Source of the DNA: Fimbriiglobus ruber
GTDB lineage: Bacteria > Planctomycetota > Planctomycetia > Gemmatales > Gemmataceae
Direction: 5' to 3'
Length of the DNA stretch: 64,000 bases
Assembly: GCF_002197845.1 (NCBI RefSeq)
Contig: NZ_NIDE01000019.1
Coordinates: 558,001 to 622,000 of the forward strand
The translations under genes and the position numbers were made by a program. Below are positions 17,684 through 26,233 of the stretch, one piece after another. Numbering within the stretch: the first letter of the stretch is position 1; each line of letters begins with the position of its first letter. The notes under the pieces were generated by a model, which was not told where the DNA came from, made no database searches, and saw nothing but the letters and a program-made list of their open reading frames with translations.

Positions 17684-17782
17684 TTAAAAGCTAAACGGGG
17701 GATTCTTGGGCCGACGCTCACGAAGGCCGAACATGACGATCAGGACAATCGTCACGATTGAGATAAACTCGCCTATCCCCAT
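17684..17782 (-). CDS. 32-residue single-span membrane peptide
   Basis: ATG at 17782 follows a perfect AGGAGG at 7-base spacing. The product begins MGIGEFISIVTIVLIVMFGL, one hydrophobic helix, then a basic tail RERRPKNPPFSF. It lies in the same run of small membrane-protein genes. Function unknown. Confidence 0.55.
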   Translation of the reverse strand: MGIGEFISIVTIVLIVMFGLRERRPKNPPFSF

Positions 17783-17793
17783 GTCATTGCCTC

Positions 17794-18282
17794 CTAGTAA
17801 ATGTGAGATCGGGTCTGACGGGAGAAGCCGGCACGCACGAGCGCTTCGTCGATTGTTTTCATCGTGGACACCAGTTCCATGAACAGGTATTCCAGCCGAC
17901 TATCGGACAGGTCGCGCGAAATAGCCATCTGTTCCACGGTGACAAAGGAGCCGCATTCGTTGGTCGTGACATCGGCAGTGATTTCCCCAACGGGTTGAAG
18001 CACGCTGGCAAACACACGGCCTTCGGGGAAAGAGATGTTGCTCATAACGGTGAGCTTGGTGCATTCGCCGGAACGAAGGGCGATTCCCTTGAAAGAAACC
18101 CCGTCCTGCCGAAGTTCGTATGTCACCCGGGCTGGCGATCTTACTTTGGGCCGACATTCAATCGGTGCATACGACGTGGGAAAGTCCATATGGAAGGTCT
18201 GCTTGGTCGAAGCTGGCTGGTCGATGTGGCTACGTCGCGCACATGCGTCCGCAGCGTTCACGAGTCGCATCAGGAAATTCAT
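17794..18282 (-). CDS. Hypothetical protein, 162 aa
   Basis: ATG with GAGGG upstream. Mixed alpha/beta composition with the segment RVTYELRQDGVSFKGIALRS and no membrane span. I do not recognise a family. It belongs to the gene run flanking the coupling ATPase. Confidence 0.5.
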   Translation of the reverse strand: MNFLMRLVNAADACARRSHIDQPASTKQTFHMDFPTSYAPIECRPKVRSPARVTYELRQDGVSFKGIALRSGECTKLTVMSNISFPEGRVFASVLQPVGEITADVTTNECGSFVTVEQMAISRDLSDSRLEYLFMELVSTMKTIDEALVRAGFSRQTRSHIY

Positions 18283-18423
18283 TTAAACCCTCGTGTTAAT
18301 GGTGCAGCTACGGAGGCACCTACAAAGTAAGTGCCTTGTCTGAGATTTTGATGGTTTGCTTACGTGGGCGGTAATTCCGAGTGAAAGCGGACGGCCACGC
18401 AGACTGTCCGCGATTTGAAGCGT

Positions 18424-18585
18424 TTATTTAAAAAATCCCACGAGCCAGTTGGCCCCCGCCTTTTGGGCCGCTCCACTGGTGGCGGCCTTGTACACGAGGT
18501 ACGACATGCCCCAGAGCATGAGGAGGGCAACCAACTTACAGCTGGTGATGAAATCCAGACCAAAAATCCCGAACGCGAGCAACAT
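18424..18585 (-). CDS. 53-residue hydrophobic protein
   Basis: ATG at 18585 with GGAG 6 bases upstream. A hydrophobic segment KLVALLMLWGMSYLVYKAA is flanked by polar ends. The size and the position in a conjugation-like gene run allow a small pilin or membrane accessory role, but this is inference. Confidence 0.5.
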   Translation of the reverse strand: MLLAFGIFGLDFITSCKLVALLMLWGMSYLVYKAATSGAAQKAGANWLVGFFK

Positions 18586-18648
18586 GGGAAACTCCAGGTA
18601 AAAAGAACGTGCGATGTTAGTAAGTAAGAGGTTGTTTCCGGGAAAAAG

Positions 18649-18861
18649 TTAGTGCGGCCTGTTTTTCGACGCAGCGGCGAAGATGGCACTGGCGAAGCTG
18701 CCCAGAATCGTTCCGGTCTGTGCGTCCGCCGCGAGCTTGGCTTCGTGGGCGCGTCTTTGTTTCGCGTCCCACAGTTCCGGTCTGAAAATGATCAGAAACG
18801 CGTTGACTCCGAGGTAGGCGGCGATGCAGCCGACTATGATCGTGATGCTCGTGGCGTCCAT
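18649..18861 (-). CDS. Small membrane protein, 70 aa
   Basis: ATG with AAGGA upstream. N-terminal transmembrane segment (SITIIVGCIAAYLGVNAFLI), a charged middle, and an Ala/Gly-rich second hydrophobic segment ILGSFASAIFAAA near the C-terminus. Function unknown; it belongs to the small membrane-protein run at 17.7-19.7 kb. Confidence 0.5.
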   Translation of the reverse strand: MDATSITIIVGCIAAYLGVNAFLIIFRPELWDAKQRRAHEAKLAADAQTGTILGSFASAIFAAASKNRPH

Positions 18862-18932
18862 CTGAATTTCCTTGAGTTCAGGGGTCCCAAAGATTCGGCA
18901 TGGTTCTTCTTCAAGCCAGTTTCGACGAAGGC

Positions 18933-19157
18933 TTACTGCTCGAATTCGTGTTGAACATCTTTGATCGTTGAGTGGTCGACGGAATGCTTTTCCTCATACG
19001 TTTCGCGGGCCGTTTTATTCAGTGGCGCCCCGGGCTCGGGAGCATGTTCGGGTGCCCCGAAATAGGCTTCGTGGACTGTCTGCCGCACGTCCTTGACGGC
19101 TTCACGCCCCATCGCCTTCATTTCGGCAAGAAACTCTTGTAGTTTTTCAGAGGCCAT
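18933..19157 (-). CDS. Hypothetical soluble protein, 74 aa
   Basis: ATG with a perfect AAGGAG. A charged N-terminal helix (KLQEFLAEMKAMGREAVKDV) then a Pro-rich linker and an acidic tail. No domain recognised. Confidence 0.5.
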   Translation of the reverse strand: MASEKLQEFLAEMKAMGREAVKDVRQTVHEAYFGAPEHAPEPGAPLNKTARETYEEKHSVDHSTIKDVQHEFEQ

Positions 19158-19175
19158 GTGTCTCCTTGAGACGAG

Positions 19176-19739
19176 TTACTTAGGCATGTTTTCCATCATC
19201 CAATACTGGTCGGCGCGGGCGTCTTCGAGGGCTTGCAGCTTTGCCTGTTCTTCTCGCGAGATATACTGAGAAGAAATGTACAGACAGGCCGCAGACAACA
19301 GGAAGAACCCACTTAAGCTACTGCCATCGGCGTAGGCATAATAGGCGGCGATGAATGCCGCGATCGGCTCACAGACGGTTCTTGCCCTCCTATTTCCAAC
19401 GAGGTAAGAAAAAACGCTTTTTCCCACGTATCGCGAGTGCGGGCGGTAGCCCCACACGTTTCGCTTCCAGCTGAGTTTGAGCCTGTGTACCGCGAGCCAG
19501 AAGCATGTCATCACAAAGAAGAGAAACACCCCGGGGCTATGCGGAACGATCATGATCGCATAGAAGAGTAGCCCGCTCATGCCGATCAACATCTGGAACC
19601 CGAAGTATCTCGTGCCCATAGTTCCCGGGCAGGTTAACCACGCATGAAACGGTATTGAGAAAGATTGGGCCAGAGCAATTATGATGCTTACGTTTTGCTT
19701 CACCCCTTCGAGGAACTCCGGCTGATGTTGCTGTTTCAT
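19176..19739 (-). CDS. Multi-pass membrane protein, 187 aa
   Basis: ATG at 19739 with AGGAG 4 bases upstream. Four or so hydrophobic segments are visible (NVSIIIALAQSF, LIGMSGLLFYAIMIV, FLFFVMTCFWLAVH, FFLLSAACLYIS) and a charged cytosolic tail. No family recognised. Placed directly downstream of the coupling ATPase, it may be its membrane partner; this is inference. Confidence 0.55.
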   Translation of the reverse strand: MKQQHQPEFLEGVKQNVSIIIALAQSFSIPFHAWLTCPGTMGTRYFGFQMLIGMSGLLFYAIMIVPHSPGVFLFFVMTCFWLAVHRLKLSWKRNVWGYRPHSRYVGKSVFSYLVGNRRARTVCEPIAAFIAAYYAYADGSSLSGFFLLSAACLYISSQYISREEQAKLQALEDARADQYWMMENMPK

Positions 19740-19819
19740 ATAGCTCCTTGGTATTAGGAATACAGGCAATTCATGGACTTGCAACAACGATCTGGAGAAA
19801 GATATATTTCTCCGTAGGA

Positions 19820-21280
19820 TTAGAATCGTTGCCTGAACTGTGCCTTGATGAAGGTGTTGCCATTGCTGAAGCGCCGGCCGGATTGGAAGACGTACGCTTC
19901 CACCTTTCGGCTTTTACCGCCCTTGGAGAGCGAAACAAACGCATCGGGGGGCAGAGCAGGTCTAAATACCTGATTCCAACTGGCGCTAATGTTGCCCTGT
20001 GGTTGTCCGAGGAAGTCACTCACGATGTCGAAGGGTTGACTCGTCCCGCTCGATCCTCCAAAGGTGACTTCCGTTACTTCCCCGGCGAAATTCGACAGAA
20101 GCTTGTTCGTTTCCGGGTCCGAGTTAGCACACCCTATCACCGTTGCGTGATTACTCATCCAGGCCTGAACTTGGTGTCGTGCTGCTTCGCTGCTGCCTAA
20201 CGCCGTGACTGCAAGCGGGATGTTTTGAATGACGTTGATGCAGATGCATTTGAACTGCCGGGATTGACTAAGAAACATCGCGTCGAGTTCCGGTACACAA
20301 AAATTCGCAGCCTCATCCGTATAAAAGATAAATGGTCGACACGGTTCCTTGAGACTTCGCCGCATCGCTGCCCGCTGGAATAGGAGCTTGACGGCAACGG
20401 CTGCCCACTGTGCCGGAGGCCCGTAAACCGCCCCCGGTACGTCGAAGATGACCAGTTTCCCATCCCTTAACGCCTTCTCGGCGGTGAACGTCGTGTCGCC
20501 GGTGATTAGGTCTGCAAAGCGGTTGGAAAGTAGCTTGTCGAGGGTATTCAGGGTCACCGACTGAATGATGCTGCGGGTTTTTTCTGAGAGTTCGGGCCAC
20601 TCGGTACTGAACCACTCCCAGGCCATCTTGAACGCACGCGTCTCGCTACGATTCATCGAGGCTGCCAGGACGATTTTCGCGGCCGGAGAGCTTTGCCTCC
20701 ACTTCGGGTCTTTGAACTGCTCAGAGCTATTGGGAAGGGATTGGCAAAATTCGAGAACTTCCTGAAAACCGACAACTAACCCCGCCATTTGGATTAGGGC
20801 CATCGCGTAGCCCATCTGCCTTTCGGAGCTTTCGGGCCAATAGCTGTCGGAACTGGTTCGCTGCCGGTTACGATTTGCGGCTTCCATGATGACGCCGAGG
20901 AGGGCCTTCGCGCTCTCCACCCCACCCCCTCTTGCGCTGAGTTCAGAATCCAGCAGATTGATCCGCCACCGACCGCCGGGCTTCACGTGGATCAGGTCTG
21001 CCAGCCGTCCGGTTTGGCGCATGTATTCGATGTGTCGGGCCGCTTCGTCTGGCTTCTGGCAGAGTATCAGCCCCCCGGGACGTGACGGGTGCCCGTATAG
21101 TCCCAAGGCCAGATTCGCACAAATTCCCGTGGTTTTCCCCGAACCGATCATCCCGCTGATAAAGACGTTCGAGCAACACTGCTGCAGCGTAAGCTGGTCC
21201 TTTCGTCCCGGTCCAATCTTGAGGACGGCGTCTCGGTGAAGGAATAGGCCGAGAATTAACTGATAGAGCAACCGAACCAT
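19820..21280 (-). CDS. Conjugative coupling protein-type ATPase (TraD/VirD4/TraG-like)
   Basis: 486 residues, ATG with GAGGAA upstream. Walker A GMIGSGKTT at 43-51 and Walker B FIFYTDEAANF near 312-322 are clear. DRPFI-type context and FLSQSRQFKCICINVIQNIP match the VirD4/TraD sensor region. Family role: hexameric motor that feeds relaxase-DNA into the conjugation channel. A short hydrophobic N-terminus (LLYQLILGLFL) may anchor it. The MobF relaxase at 61.5-64 kb is the plausible partner. Confidence 0.82.
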   Translation of the reverse strand: MVRLLYQLILGLFLHRDAVLKIGPGRKDQLTLQQCCSNVFISGMIGSGKTTGICANLALGLYGHPSRPGGLILCQKPDEAARHIEYMRQTGRLADLIHVKPGGRWRINLLDSELSARGGGVESAKALLGVIMEAANRNRQRTSSDSYWPESSERQMGYAMALIQMAGLVVGFQEVLEFCQSLPNSSEQFKDPKWRQSSPAAKIVLAASMNRSETRAFKMAWEWFSTEWPELSEKTRSIIQSVTLNTLDKLLSNRFADLITGDTTFTAEKALRDGKLVIFDVPGAVYGPPAQWAAVAVKLLFQRAAMRRSLKEPCRPFIFYTDEAANFCVPELDAMFLSQSRQFKCICINVIQNIPLAVTALGSSEAARHQVQAWMSNHATVIGCANSDPETNKLLSNFAGEVTEVTFGGSSGTSQPFDIVSDFLGQPQGNISASWNQVFRPALPPDAFVSLSKGGKSRKVEAYVFQSGRRFSNGNTFIKAQFRQRF

Positions 21281-21350
21281 GCTTGTTCCTCAGTGCGTAG
21301 GTGAGCGAGGCCGCGTGTTAGGCGGCCGTCGCTTTCGGTTTGGGAGCGAG

Positions 21351-22142
21351 TTACTTGGCCTTCAAAATGGCCTGGAGATTCGCCAGGGGTAAGCCGAGCT
21401 TCTCCAGCCGTTTCAGGGCGTCTACGAGGGTTGACAAATGGGAGAAGATTTTCGTCAGGTCTTGAATCCCGAACACGATGGTCACGTCGCCGATACTCAC
21501 TTTGACGGGTCGTGCCGGCTTCTGCTTTCTCGTCGAAACGACCAGGCTGTCGGAGAGGTACGCTTCGGCAGCTTGCACCTTCATGAGCTTCACTTTCTCA
21601 TATTCCGCCAGTTGCTGATCCGGGAGCAATCTTGACAAACCGTACCCGAGGCGCGGCCCGAGTTCGGAGGTCTTGATTTTGAGCTTTAATTCCTCAATCA
21701 GGTTCTCGAAGATCGCCATCGCTTTGCTCACCGCGGTCTGTTTCGCGGCGGGGACGTTTCGGCACAGCTCGGCCTGAGTCCAGCCGCCTTCCCGCATCAG
21801 ATCGATGAAGATTTCGGCCTGAGCCAGGATGTCGAACGATTCCGTCATATTGTTGTCAGTCAATTCCTCGATTAACAGGCGGGTCGGGGTGATTTCTCCG
21901 GACAGGACAATCACAGGCACCGTATCTAACGCGGCACGTCGAGCCGCATTAAGCCTGCTTTGTCCGCAGACGAGCTGGTAAAGCTCTCGCTCGACATATG
22001 CCTTGAGGGGATTTCGGATACCGGCCTCGCGGATGTCATTGGTCAGGGCCGTTTCGTGGTCGTAGTAGTGCTTCGTCGTCCGGTCTTTGCGATCACGGAA
22101 TAAATTCAGGATCTTTGAAATCGGAATCTGAGTGACGACCAA
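21351..22142 (-). CDS. ParB/Spo0J-like nuclease-domain protein
   Basis: 263 residues from TTG at 22142; the frame is open further upstream but has no standard start. The ParB N-terminal box (YQLVCGQSRLNAARRA) and the HTH region (GGWTQAELCRNVPAAKQTAV) are visible. Partition ParBs bind parS DNA and need ParA, which is not adjacent; mobile elements also use solitary ParB proteins for regulation or stability. Confidence 0.75.
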   Translation of the reverse strand: MVVTQIPISKILNLFRDRKDRTTKHYYDHETALTNDIREAGIRNPLKAYVERELYQLVCGQSRLNAARRAALDTVPVIVLSGEITPTRLLIEELTDNNMTESFDILAQAEIFIDLMREGGWTQAELCRNVPAAKQTAVSKAMAIFENLIEELKLKIKTSELGPRLGYGLSRLLPDQQLAEYEKVKLMKVQAAEAYLSDSLVVSTRKQKPARPVKVSIGDVTIVFGIQDLTKIFSHLSTLVDALKRLEKLGLPLANLQAILKAK

Positions 22143-22276
22143 GCCAGAAGCCGGGCCGTAGTGATTGGGATCGGGGTCATGGCGTCCTTTCAGGCAATAG
22201 TGGGCCTCAGCCGCTCGATGCGGCTTGGCGCAGGGTCTCGAAAAGCGTGGATAACGTGCCGATCTATCCGACAGGC

Positions 22277-23368
22277 CTACTCGGGGTCATTCAGCCATCG
22301 GTGTTCGTAACGAATCGCTTCCTGATAGATGCCGATGATCCCGAGCATAGCCCGGTAAGTAATGCGCTCGGTCAGCGACACGTGGGACGCGGCTTCGTCC
22401 GGCGGCCGCAATTCCATCAAGGGGCACCGGGGGCGGGGCGTTGTCACCCCGATCTCACGTAACCCGTACGTCCGGCTGCGGCAAATATTTTCCGGGTTGA
22501 TGGCCGGGGCAATAAACACCGGTCGGTTCGGAACGGCATCGACCGGATGGGACAAGGCGGCGATCTGGTACAGCATGCAGTGACCTTGGGCCAGGCTTCG
22601 GGCCCGCGTGCCCGGGCATTCGTTCGGCCGCACCTGCGTAATACTTTGGACGTGCAACCACTTGCTGGGGCGTTGGAAATCCGTTCCCGTGAGCTCGTAC
22701 GCCGAGATCTCGCCGTCGCGGTACAACGTGTAGGCCTTCTCACGGATGGGGAAAATGATCGTCGCCCCGACGACGTTTCCGTTGACCCGCGCCAGTAGAA
22801 TCGACATCGGATCCCGTTCCCAGAATTGACGGATCCAGGCTGCGTATGAACGCCAATCGATTTCATTCGTGCACTCGCCGCGAGCCAGGGCTTGATCGGG
22901 AAGCAGCCGGCTACCATTGGCGGTGGATTTCCGCCCCAGATTTTCGAGCACCATTTGGGCCACCCTGTCGATGTCGTCCGAGCCACAAATGGTACCCGGG
23001 GGCAATGCAAAACATTCTGGGAGGTGGCCCTGCAATACTTTCCAGCCAAGCCTCCACACATCGACTCCCGGGCTGCCGTCGCTCTTGACCGAGAGCGGAA
23101 CATGAGGCACGCACTCCGAGATGTCTGCCACAGACAGGAGCAGCGGCGGCTGTCGAGTAGTAGACAAAAATCGGACGAGTCCGTGTACCAGGCCGGGCGG
23201 CACGGGCTCGCCATTTATGAGACGTTTCCACCAGTGGCGACTCGGGGACAAATTTTCGGTTTCTTTGAGCCAGCGAAAGAACTCGCTCGGTTTCGGCCAG
23301 GCGTGGTGACCATTCAATAGGGCAATGGCTTCGGGTTTGAGTCGGCGTTGGGTGTGCTGAGGGGGCAT
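22277..23368 (-). CDS. Uncharacterised protein with weak acyltransferase (GNAT)-like core
   Basis: 363 residues. The N-terminal third is helical (FFRWLKETENLSPSRHWWKR) and looks like an HTH or clamp. The segment ILLARVNGNVVGATIIFPIR followed by LHVQSITQV resembles the central strands of GNAT acetyltransferases, but I do not see a confident acetyl-CoA P-loop. It is upstream of the ParB-like gene in the same direction. Confidence 0.5.
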   Translation of the reverse strand: MPPQHTQRRLKPEAIALLNGHHAWPKPSEFFRWLKETENLSPSRHWWKRLINGEPVPPGLVHGLVRFLSTTRQPPLLLSVADISECVPHVPLSVKSDGSPGVDVWRLGWKVLQGHLPECFALPPGTICGSDDIDRVAQMVLENLGRKSTANGSRLLPDQALARGECTNEIDWRSYAAWIRQFWERDPMSILLARVNGNVVGATIIFPIREKAYTLYRDGEISAYELTGTDFQRPSKWLHVQSITQVRPNECPGTRARSLAQGHCMLYQIAALSHPVDAVPNRPVFIAPAINPENICRSRTYGLREIGVTTPRPRCPLMELRPPDEAASHVSLTERITYRAMLGIIGIYQEAIRYEHRWLNDPE

Positions 23369-23936
23369 GGCACCACTTCAAGTGCAGATAAACGAATTCC
23401 GATATCTAGAATTTAAGGGATGGCTGGAAGACGAATAGTCTAATAAGGCGCATTTTCGTGTGCGCGCGCACGCGTGCGACCCGGGATTAAAGCGTGCGTT
23501 GTGCTGGTTTGTAGGGCTTCGATACCCATCGCGTTCTTCCTTTTCGGTTCTGAAGCAGCCCGCAGCCTCCCGCAAGCAAAATGACGGCTTCCGCAGGCGG
23601 ACCCTCCGTAATTTCGCCTGCGTGACCGCTAGCGCTGGCTACGGTCTGCTTCCCTTTCGCCTCGTCCGTTGATGCGGTCAACAAGCGAGAGGTTCCGGTA
23701 TGCCACAAGTCCAGTATTCGTTGCACTTTCCGTCAGCCCCGTCTACAAATGAGAGCGAACCAACTCTTGTCCCTGTGATGGCCAAACCTGTTGAGTTTTA
23801 AGGTAGATTTGGGCGATGCCTTCGGCCCGCGTGCTTCAGGAGTTCCGTCGCTTCGCGACCGGCTTCGCCGTCTTTACGCCCGCTATCGCTAGAGGGGTAG
23901 CCCCAAACGCTTTGCAGCGCGAGGGGCTATTCTCAT
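23369..23936. other. Gene-free stretch
   Basis: 568 bp without a credible ORF. It holds the inverted repeat GCAGGCG / CGCCTGC (about 23594-23625). A block from 23810 to 23890 (TTTGGGCGATGCCTTCGG start, internal GCTTCGC loops) resembles a degenerate copy of the GGGCGTC/GACGC repeats but lacks the CTGACGC end. Confidence 0.4.
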
Positions 23937-24602
23937 TCAGTCTTTCCAGCAGATTCCGCACGTGGCACAGGTCGTACCTCGCTCCTTCCCTTTGGGGGTT
24001 TCGGCGGGGCACGCTTTGGCGAGAACGGTGAGTGGAATGGGTTGCTTGCGGAAGGGATAATCGAGGAAGATCAAATCAGCGTCTTCCATGTCATCGTCTT
24101 TTTCCGTTTGCAACCAGGCCACTCGAACATTCTCGGGCACCTCGGCGGGGTATTCCGTCTCGGCGTCGACTGAAAACCAGAGCTTCATGTTGGGTAGGAA
24201 GCTCATGGCCTTGAGGATCGGGTAAATCTTCGGCACTCTCCAGCTTCGGGTGTAACACCAGAACGAAGTGTGCGGGGATCGACCGACGACCTCCAGCATT
24301 TTGCGGGCATACGCAGGGCTGTAAATATCCCCAGCGCAATGCCATCGCATCAGAAGAACGCCTTTGCGGTACAATTCGTCGGACAGGACATCCGCGAAAT
24401 CGGACCGCTTCGAGCGTTCAAAGCACCAGTGAAGGCGCTTTTGCACTTGAGGAAAGGTAAACCGTCCCCGTCGTGCGTAACACCGTTTGTGACAGAGCTG
24501 GGATTTACCAGGACACGTCAAACCGGCAGGAAGGTCGAAGTGAAAGGCTTGAGCAGACAGCTTTTCATTCCCAGCGACCAACAGACCTCGAATGGATTCC
24601 AC
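23937..24602 (-). CDS. Gp88-like phage/plasmid protein, Cys-rich
   Basis: 221 residues; I take GTG at 24602, with no ATG nearby and an in-frame stop upstream. LLVAGNEKLSAQAFHFDLPA and CPGKSQLCHKRCYARRG match the N-terminal Cys cluster of the mycobacteriophage Gp88 family. LMRWHCAGDIYSPAYARKML and LWFSVDAETEYP follow the barrel-like pattern, and CATCGICWKD closes the protein. Gp88-family proteins look like radical-SAM-type folds of unknown role, typically on phages and plasmids. Confidence 0.7.
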   Translation of the reverse strand: MESIRGLLVAGNEKLSAQAFHFDLPAGLTCPGKSQLCHKRCYARRGRFTFPQVQKRLHWCFERSKRSDFADVLSDELYRKGVLLMRWHCAGDIYSPAYARKMLEVVGRSPHTSFWCYTRSWRVPKIYPILKAMSFLPNMKLWFSVDAETEYPAEVPENVRVAWLQTEKDDDMEDADLIFLDYPFRKQPIPLTVLAKACPAETPKGKERGTTCATCGICWKD

Positions 24603-24755
24603 GAGAGAACACCACCGGGTAGACCCTGGGCTTTTGAGAACATCTCAAAGGCTTTTGGGTGAAACCCGGCGAAGGAAACACGATTAGGCTGTTCGCGCAA
24701 GAAGTTGTTGAAGGGCAGGCGGAAGAGTGGCACTGTCGGGGTGAAAGGGAAGACG

Positions 24756-24953
24756 ATGAGCCGCCGACAGCGTATTACCAGTCTCGCAGAAGCCGACACG
24801 GTACTCGAATCACTTGGGTGGCTTCGAGGAGCGGGTTCGCCGAATCGCGAAGTCCGGGTGCTATTCGAGGTCGCAGCCTTTTACCGAGCGATGGTGCATC
24901 GGCAGGAACAAGGTGAGAAGAAGACAGGGTGGGCGGAGAAAGTCACGAAGTAG
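24756..24953 (+). CDS. Possible small protein, 65 aa
   Basis: ATG at 24756 after AAGGGAAG. The product (SLAEADTVLESLGWLRGAGS core) is balanced in composition and helical. No family recognised; it is isolated among minus-strand genes, so it may be chance. Confidence 0.3.
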   Translation: MSRRQRITSLAEADTVLESLGWLRGAGSPNREVRVLFEVAAFYRAMVHRQEQGEKKTGWAEKVTK

Positions 24954-25021
24954 GCCGAGATCCTCCCGTTTCGCATCGTATGCAAGTGCGAAGGGGAGGC
25001 GGGCAGATGACGCTGTTTTGA

Positions 25022-25207
25022 TCATTCTTGATGAGGCGCTTTTCGCTGCACCTCGACATTCACTCCCTTTCCCTTCCCATCAACGTCCACGTCAACCCGA
25101 GGGGTTTTCACGTGGACATCGGGCTTGTCCTTCTCGGCGGCCACTGGGGGTGGGGATGGTTGGCAGCCGACGAACAGAAGTGCCGGGAGAATCAGGAAGC
25201 GACGCAT
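25022..25207 (-). CDS. Small lipoprotein, 61 aa
   Basis: ATG at 25207. Signal MRRFLILPALLFVGC gives a lipobox with Cys at 15, then a Pro-rich linker and a Val/Asp/Lys-rich repeat-like segment (VHVKTPRVDVDVDGKGKGV). Translation is coupled to the upstream 44-aa gene by a TAATG overlap. Confidence 0.6.
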   Translation of the reverse strand: MRRFLILPALLFVGCQPSPPPVAAEKDKPDVHVKTPRVDVDVDGKGKGVNVEVQRKAPHQE

Positions 25208-25341
25208 TAGGAGTTCCTCTCTGGAGTACACTTCACGACTTTGGTTGCGTGCAGCATGTAAGCAAGCTCAAGCAATACTTTCTGAACTGGTCGAGTGGGC
25301 TTGGGTTTACGAATGGTTCGGCGGGAAAGGGTGGCTGGCAT
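25207..25341 (-). CDS. Small basic protein, 44 aa
   Basis: ATG at 25341 follows AGGAG at 7 bases. Basic, Pro/Arg-rich start (MPATLSRRTIRKPKPTRP) then a helix VLLELAYMLHATKVV. Its stop overlaps the start of the lipoprotein gene. Function unknown. Confidence 0.5.
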   Translation of the reverse strand: MPATLSRRTIRKPKPTRPVQKVLLELAYMLHATKVVKCTPERNS

Positions 25342-25549
25342 CGGTTGCTCCTGGGGTTGCTTCCGTTCGATTGAGGAAATGCACGGCCTGTGCCGGGACG
25401 GGATTTTCAGCGCAACCCTCCTTTTCAAGCACTTCTGTCCGGCCGGATAAAAGAGATGGGGCGTAGAGGAGCCCGAGGGAAGGAAGGGAACTTCACGTCG
25501 CGCGAAATTCGGTGGGCAGCAGTAAAAAGGGCTCTCTGAAGTTACACGA

Positions 25550-25566
25550 GCGGTAAGGCTTACCGC
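25550..25566. terminator. Perfect 8-bp hairpin
   Basis: GCGGTAAG and CTTACCGC pair around one G, followed by CCCTCTTTC. It may terminate transcription entering from either side. Confidence 0.35.
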
Positions 25567-25589
25567 CCTCTTTCGTAAGAGTAGGCGTC

Positions 25590-25779
25590 AAACCCATGAA
25601 TTTGAGCTCTGTTCGAGGCTGCGGAACGAATCATCGCGGTTGGCATGGCGGCTGCTTTACCTTCCCTCGTCGAACACCAACTTGAGCCAGGGCACCTGGC
25701 TCGCTTCTCACTTTTAAACGCACTTCCCCCTGACGCATCAACGAGAGCCGGTGACTTCGGTCGCCGGCTTCTTCTTTTG
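25590..25779 (+). ncRNA. Candidate structured RNA ending in an intrinsic terminator
   Basis: GAGCCAGG-GCA-CCTGGCTC (25684-25702) is a perfect 8-bp hairpin. It is followed by a 10-bp UUCG-capped stem (25746-25755 with 25760-25769) and TTCTTCTTTT. No reading frame in the interval is convincing. The 5' end is a guess; a transcript with an attenuator ahead of the 25874 gene is an alternative. Confidence 0.35.
25746..25779 (+). terminator. Intrinsic terminator with UUCG tetraloop
   Basis: AGCCGGTGAC-TTCG-GTCGCCGGCT forms a 10-bp stem with two weak pairs, followed by TCTTCTTTT. It lies about 95 bp before the 25874 gene. Confidence 0.6.
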
Positions 25780-25873
25780 ATGGTGTTGAAAATATTTCTA
25801 GACCAGTAAGACATTCCTCGCTAGTCTCCGCTCACGCTTGGGCAATTCCGTCCAGCAAATCAAGGATGATACT

Positions 25874-26230
25874 ATGAATCTACTTTACCATATTGCAATC
25901 ATCGAAGGCTTTCTGGGACAACATCAACAACTTCCGAAAAATGTGCTTGATGCCATCGAGTTCCTGAAGCAAACGACGCCTAAATCTCTCGAGAACGTTC
26001 CGCAGGAGAAGAAAAGAAAGAAACGGAGACTGACTGCGGAACAGCGTGCAGCTTTGATTGGCCGCATCGAAAAAATGCGGGCTGCCCGAGGTGAGCCGTT
26101 TTGGAATGCAGAACATATCGCGCAGGCAAAGCAGCTTCGTTCTGCCGGGAAGACTCTGAAAGAAATTGCCAAGGAGATAGGCGGTAAAGCAACTGAGGCG
26201 GGTGTAGGGTACGCGCTCTACAAGAAGTAG
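25874..26230 (+). CDS. Small protein with C-terminal HTH-like region, 118 aa
   Basis: ATG at 25874 with AAGGA upstream. Helical N-terminus, a Lys/Arg stretch (EKKRKKRRLTAEQRAALIGR), then AKQLRSAGKTLKEIAKEIGG, a helix-turn-helix pattern like resolvase tails. It heads the plus-strand operon, so it may regulate it. Confidence 0.55.
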   Translation: MNLLYHIAIIEGFLGQHQQLPKNVLDAIEFLKQTTPKSLENVPQEKKRKKRRLTAEQRAALIGRIEKMRAARGEPFWNAEHIAQAKQLRSAGKTLKEIAKEIGGKATEAGVGYALYKK

Positions 26231-26233
26231 GGT

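Larger units (their letters stand above)
25342..25873. other. Intergenic region with hairpins, no protein gene
   Basis: 532 bp. Contains a GCGGTAAG/CTTACCGC hairpin (25550-25566), a GAGCCAGG/CCTGGCTC hairpin (25684-25702) and an intrinsic terminator at 25746-25779. Confidence 0.5.

Noticed and set aside
23816-24031. 71-codon plus-strand frame
   Set aside because: Overlaps the end of the Gp88-like gene and a degenerate repeat; no motif or RBS.
24518-24799. 93-codon minus-strand frame overlapping the Gp88-like start
   Set aside because: Its overlapping part is a frame-shifted reading of the LLVAGNEKLSAQAF region, which clearly belongs to the Gp88 frame.
25560-25814. 84-codon minus-strand frame
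   Set aside because: Runs antisense through the hairpins and terminator at 25684-25779; no RBS or recognisable domain.
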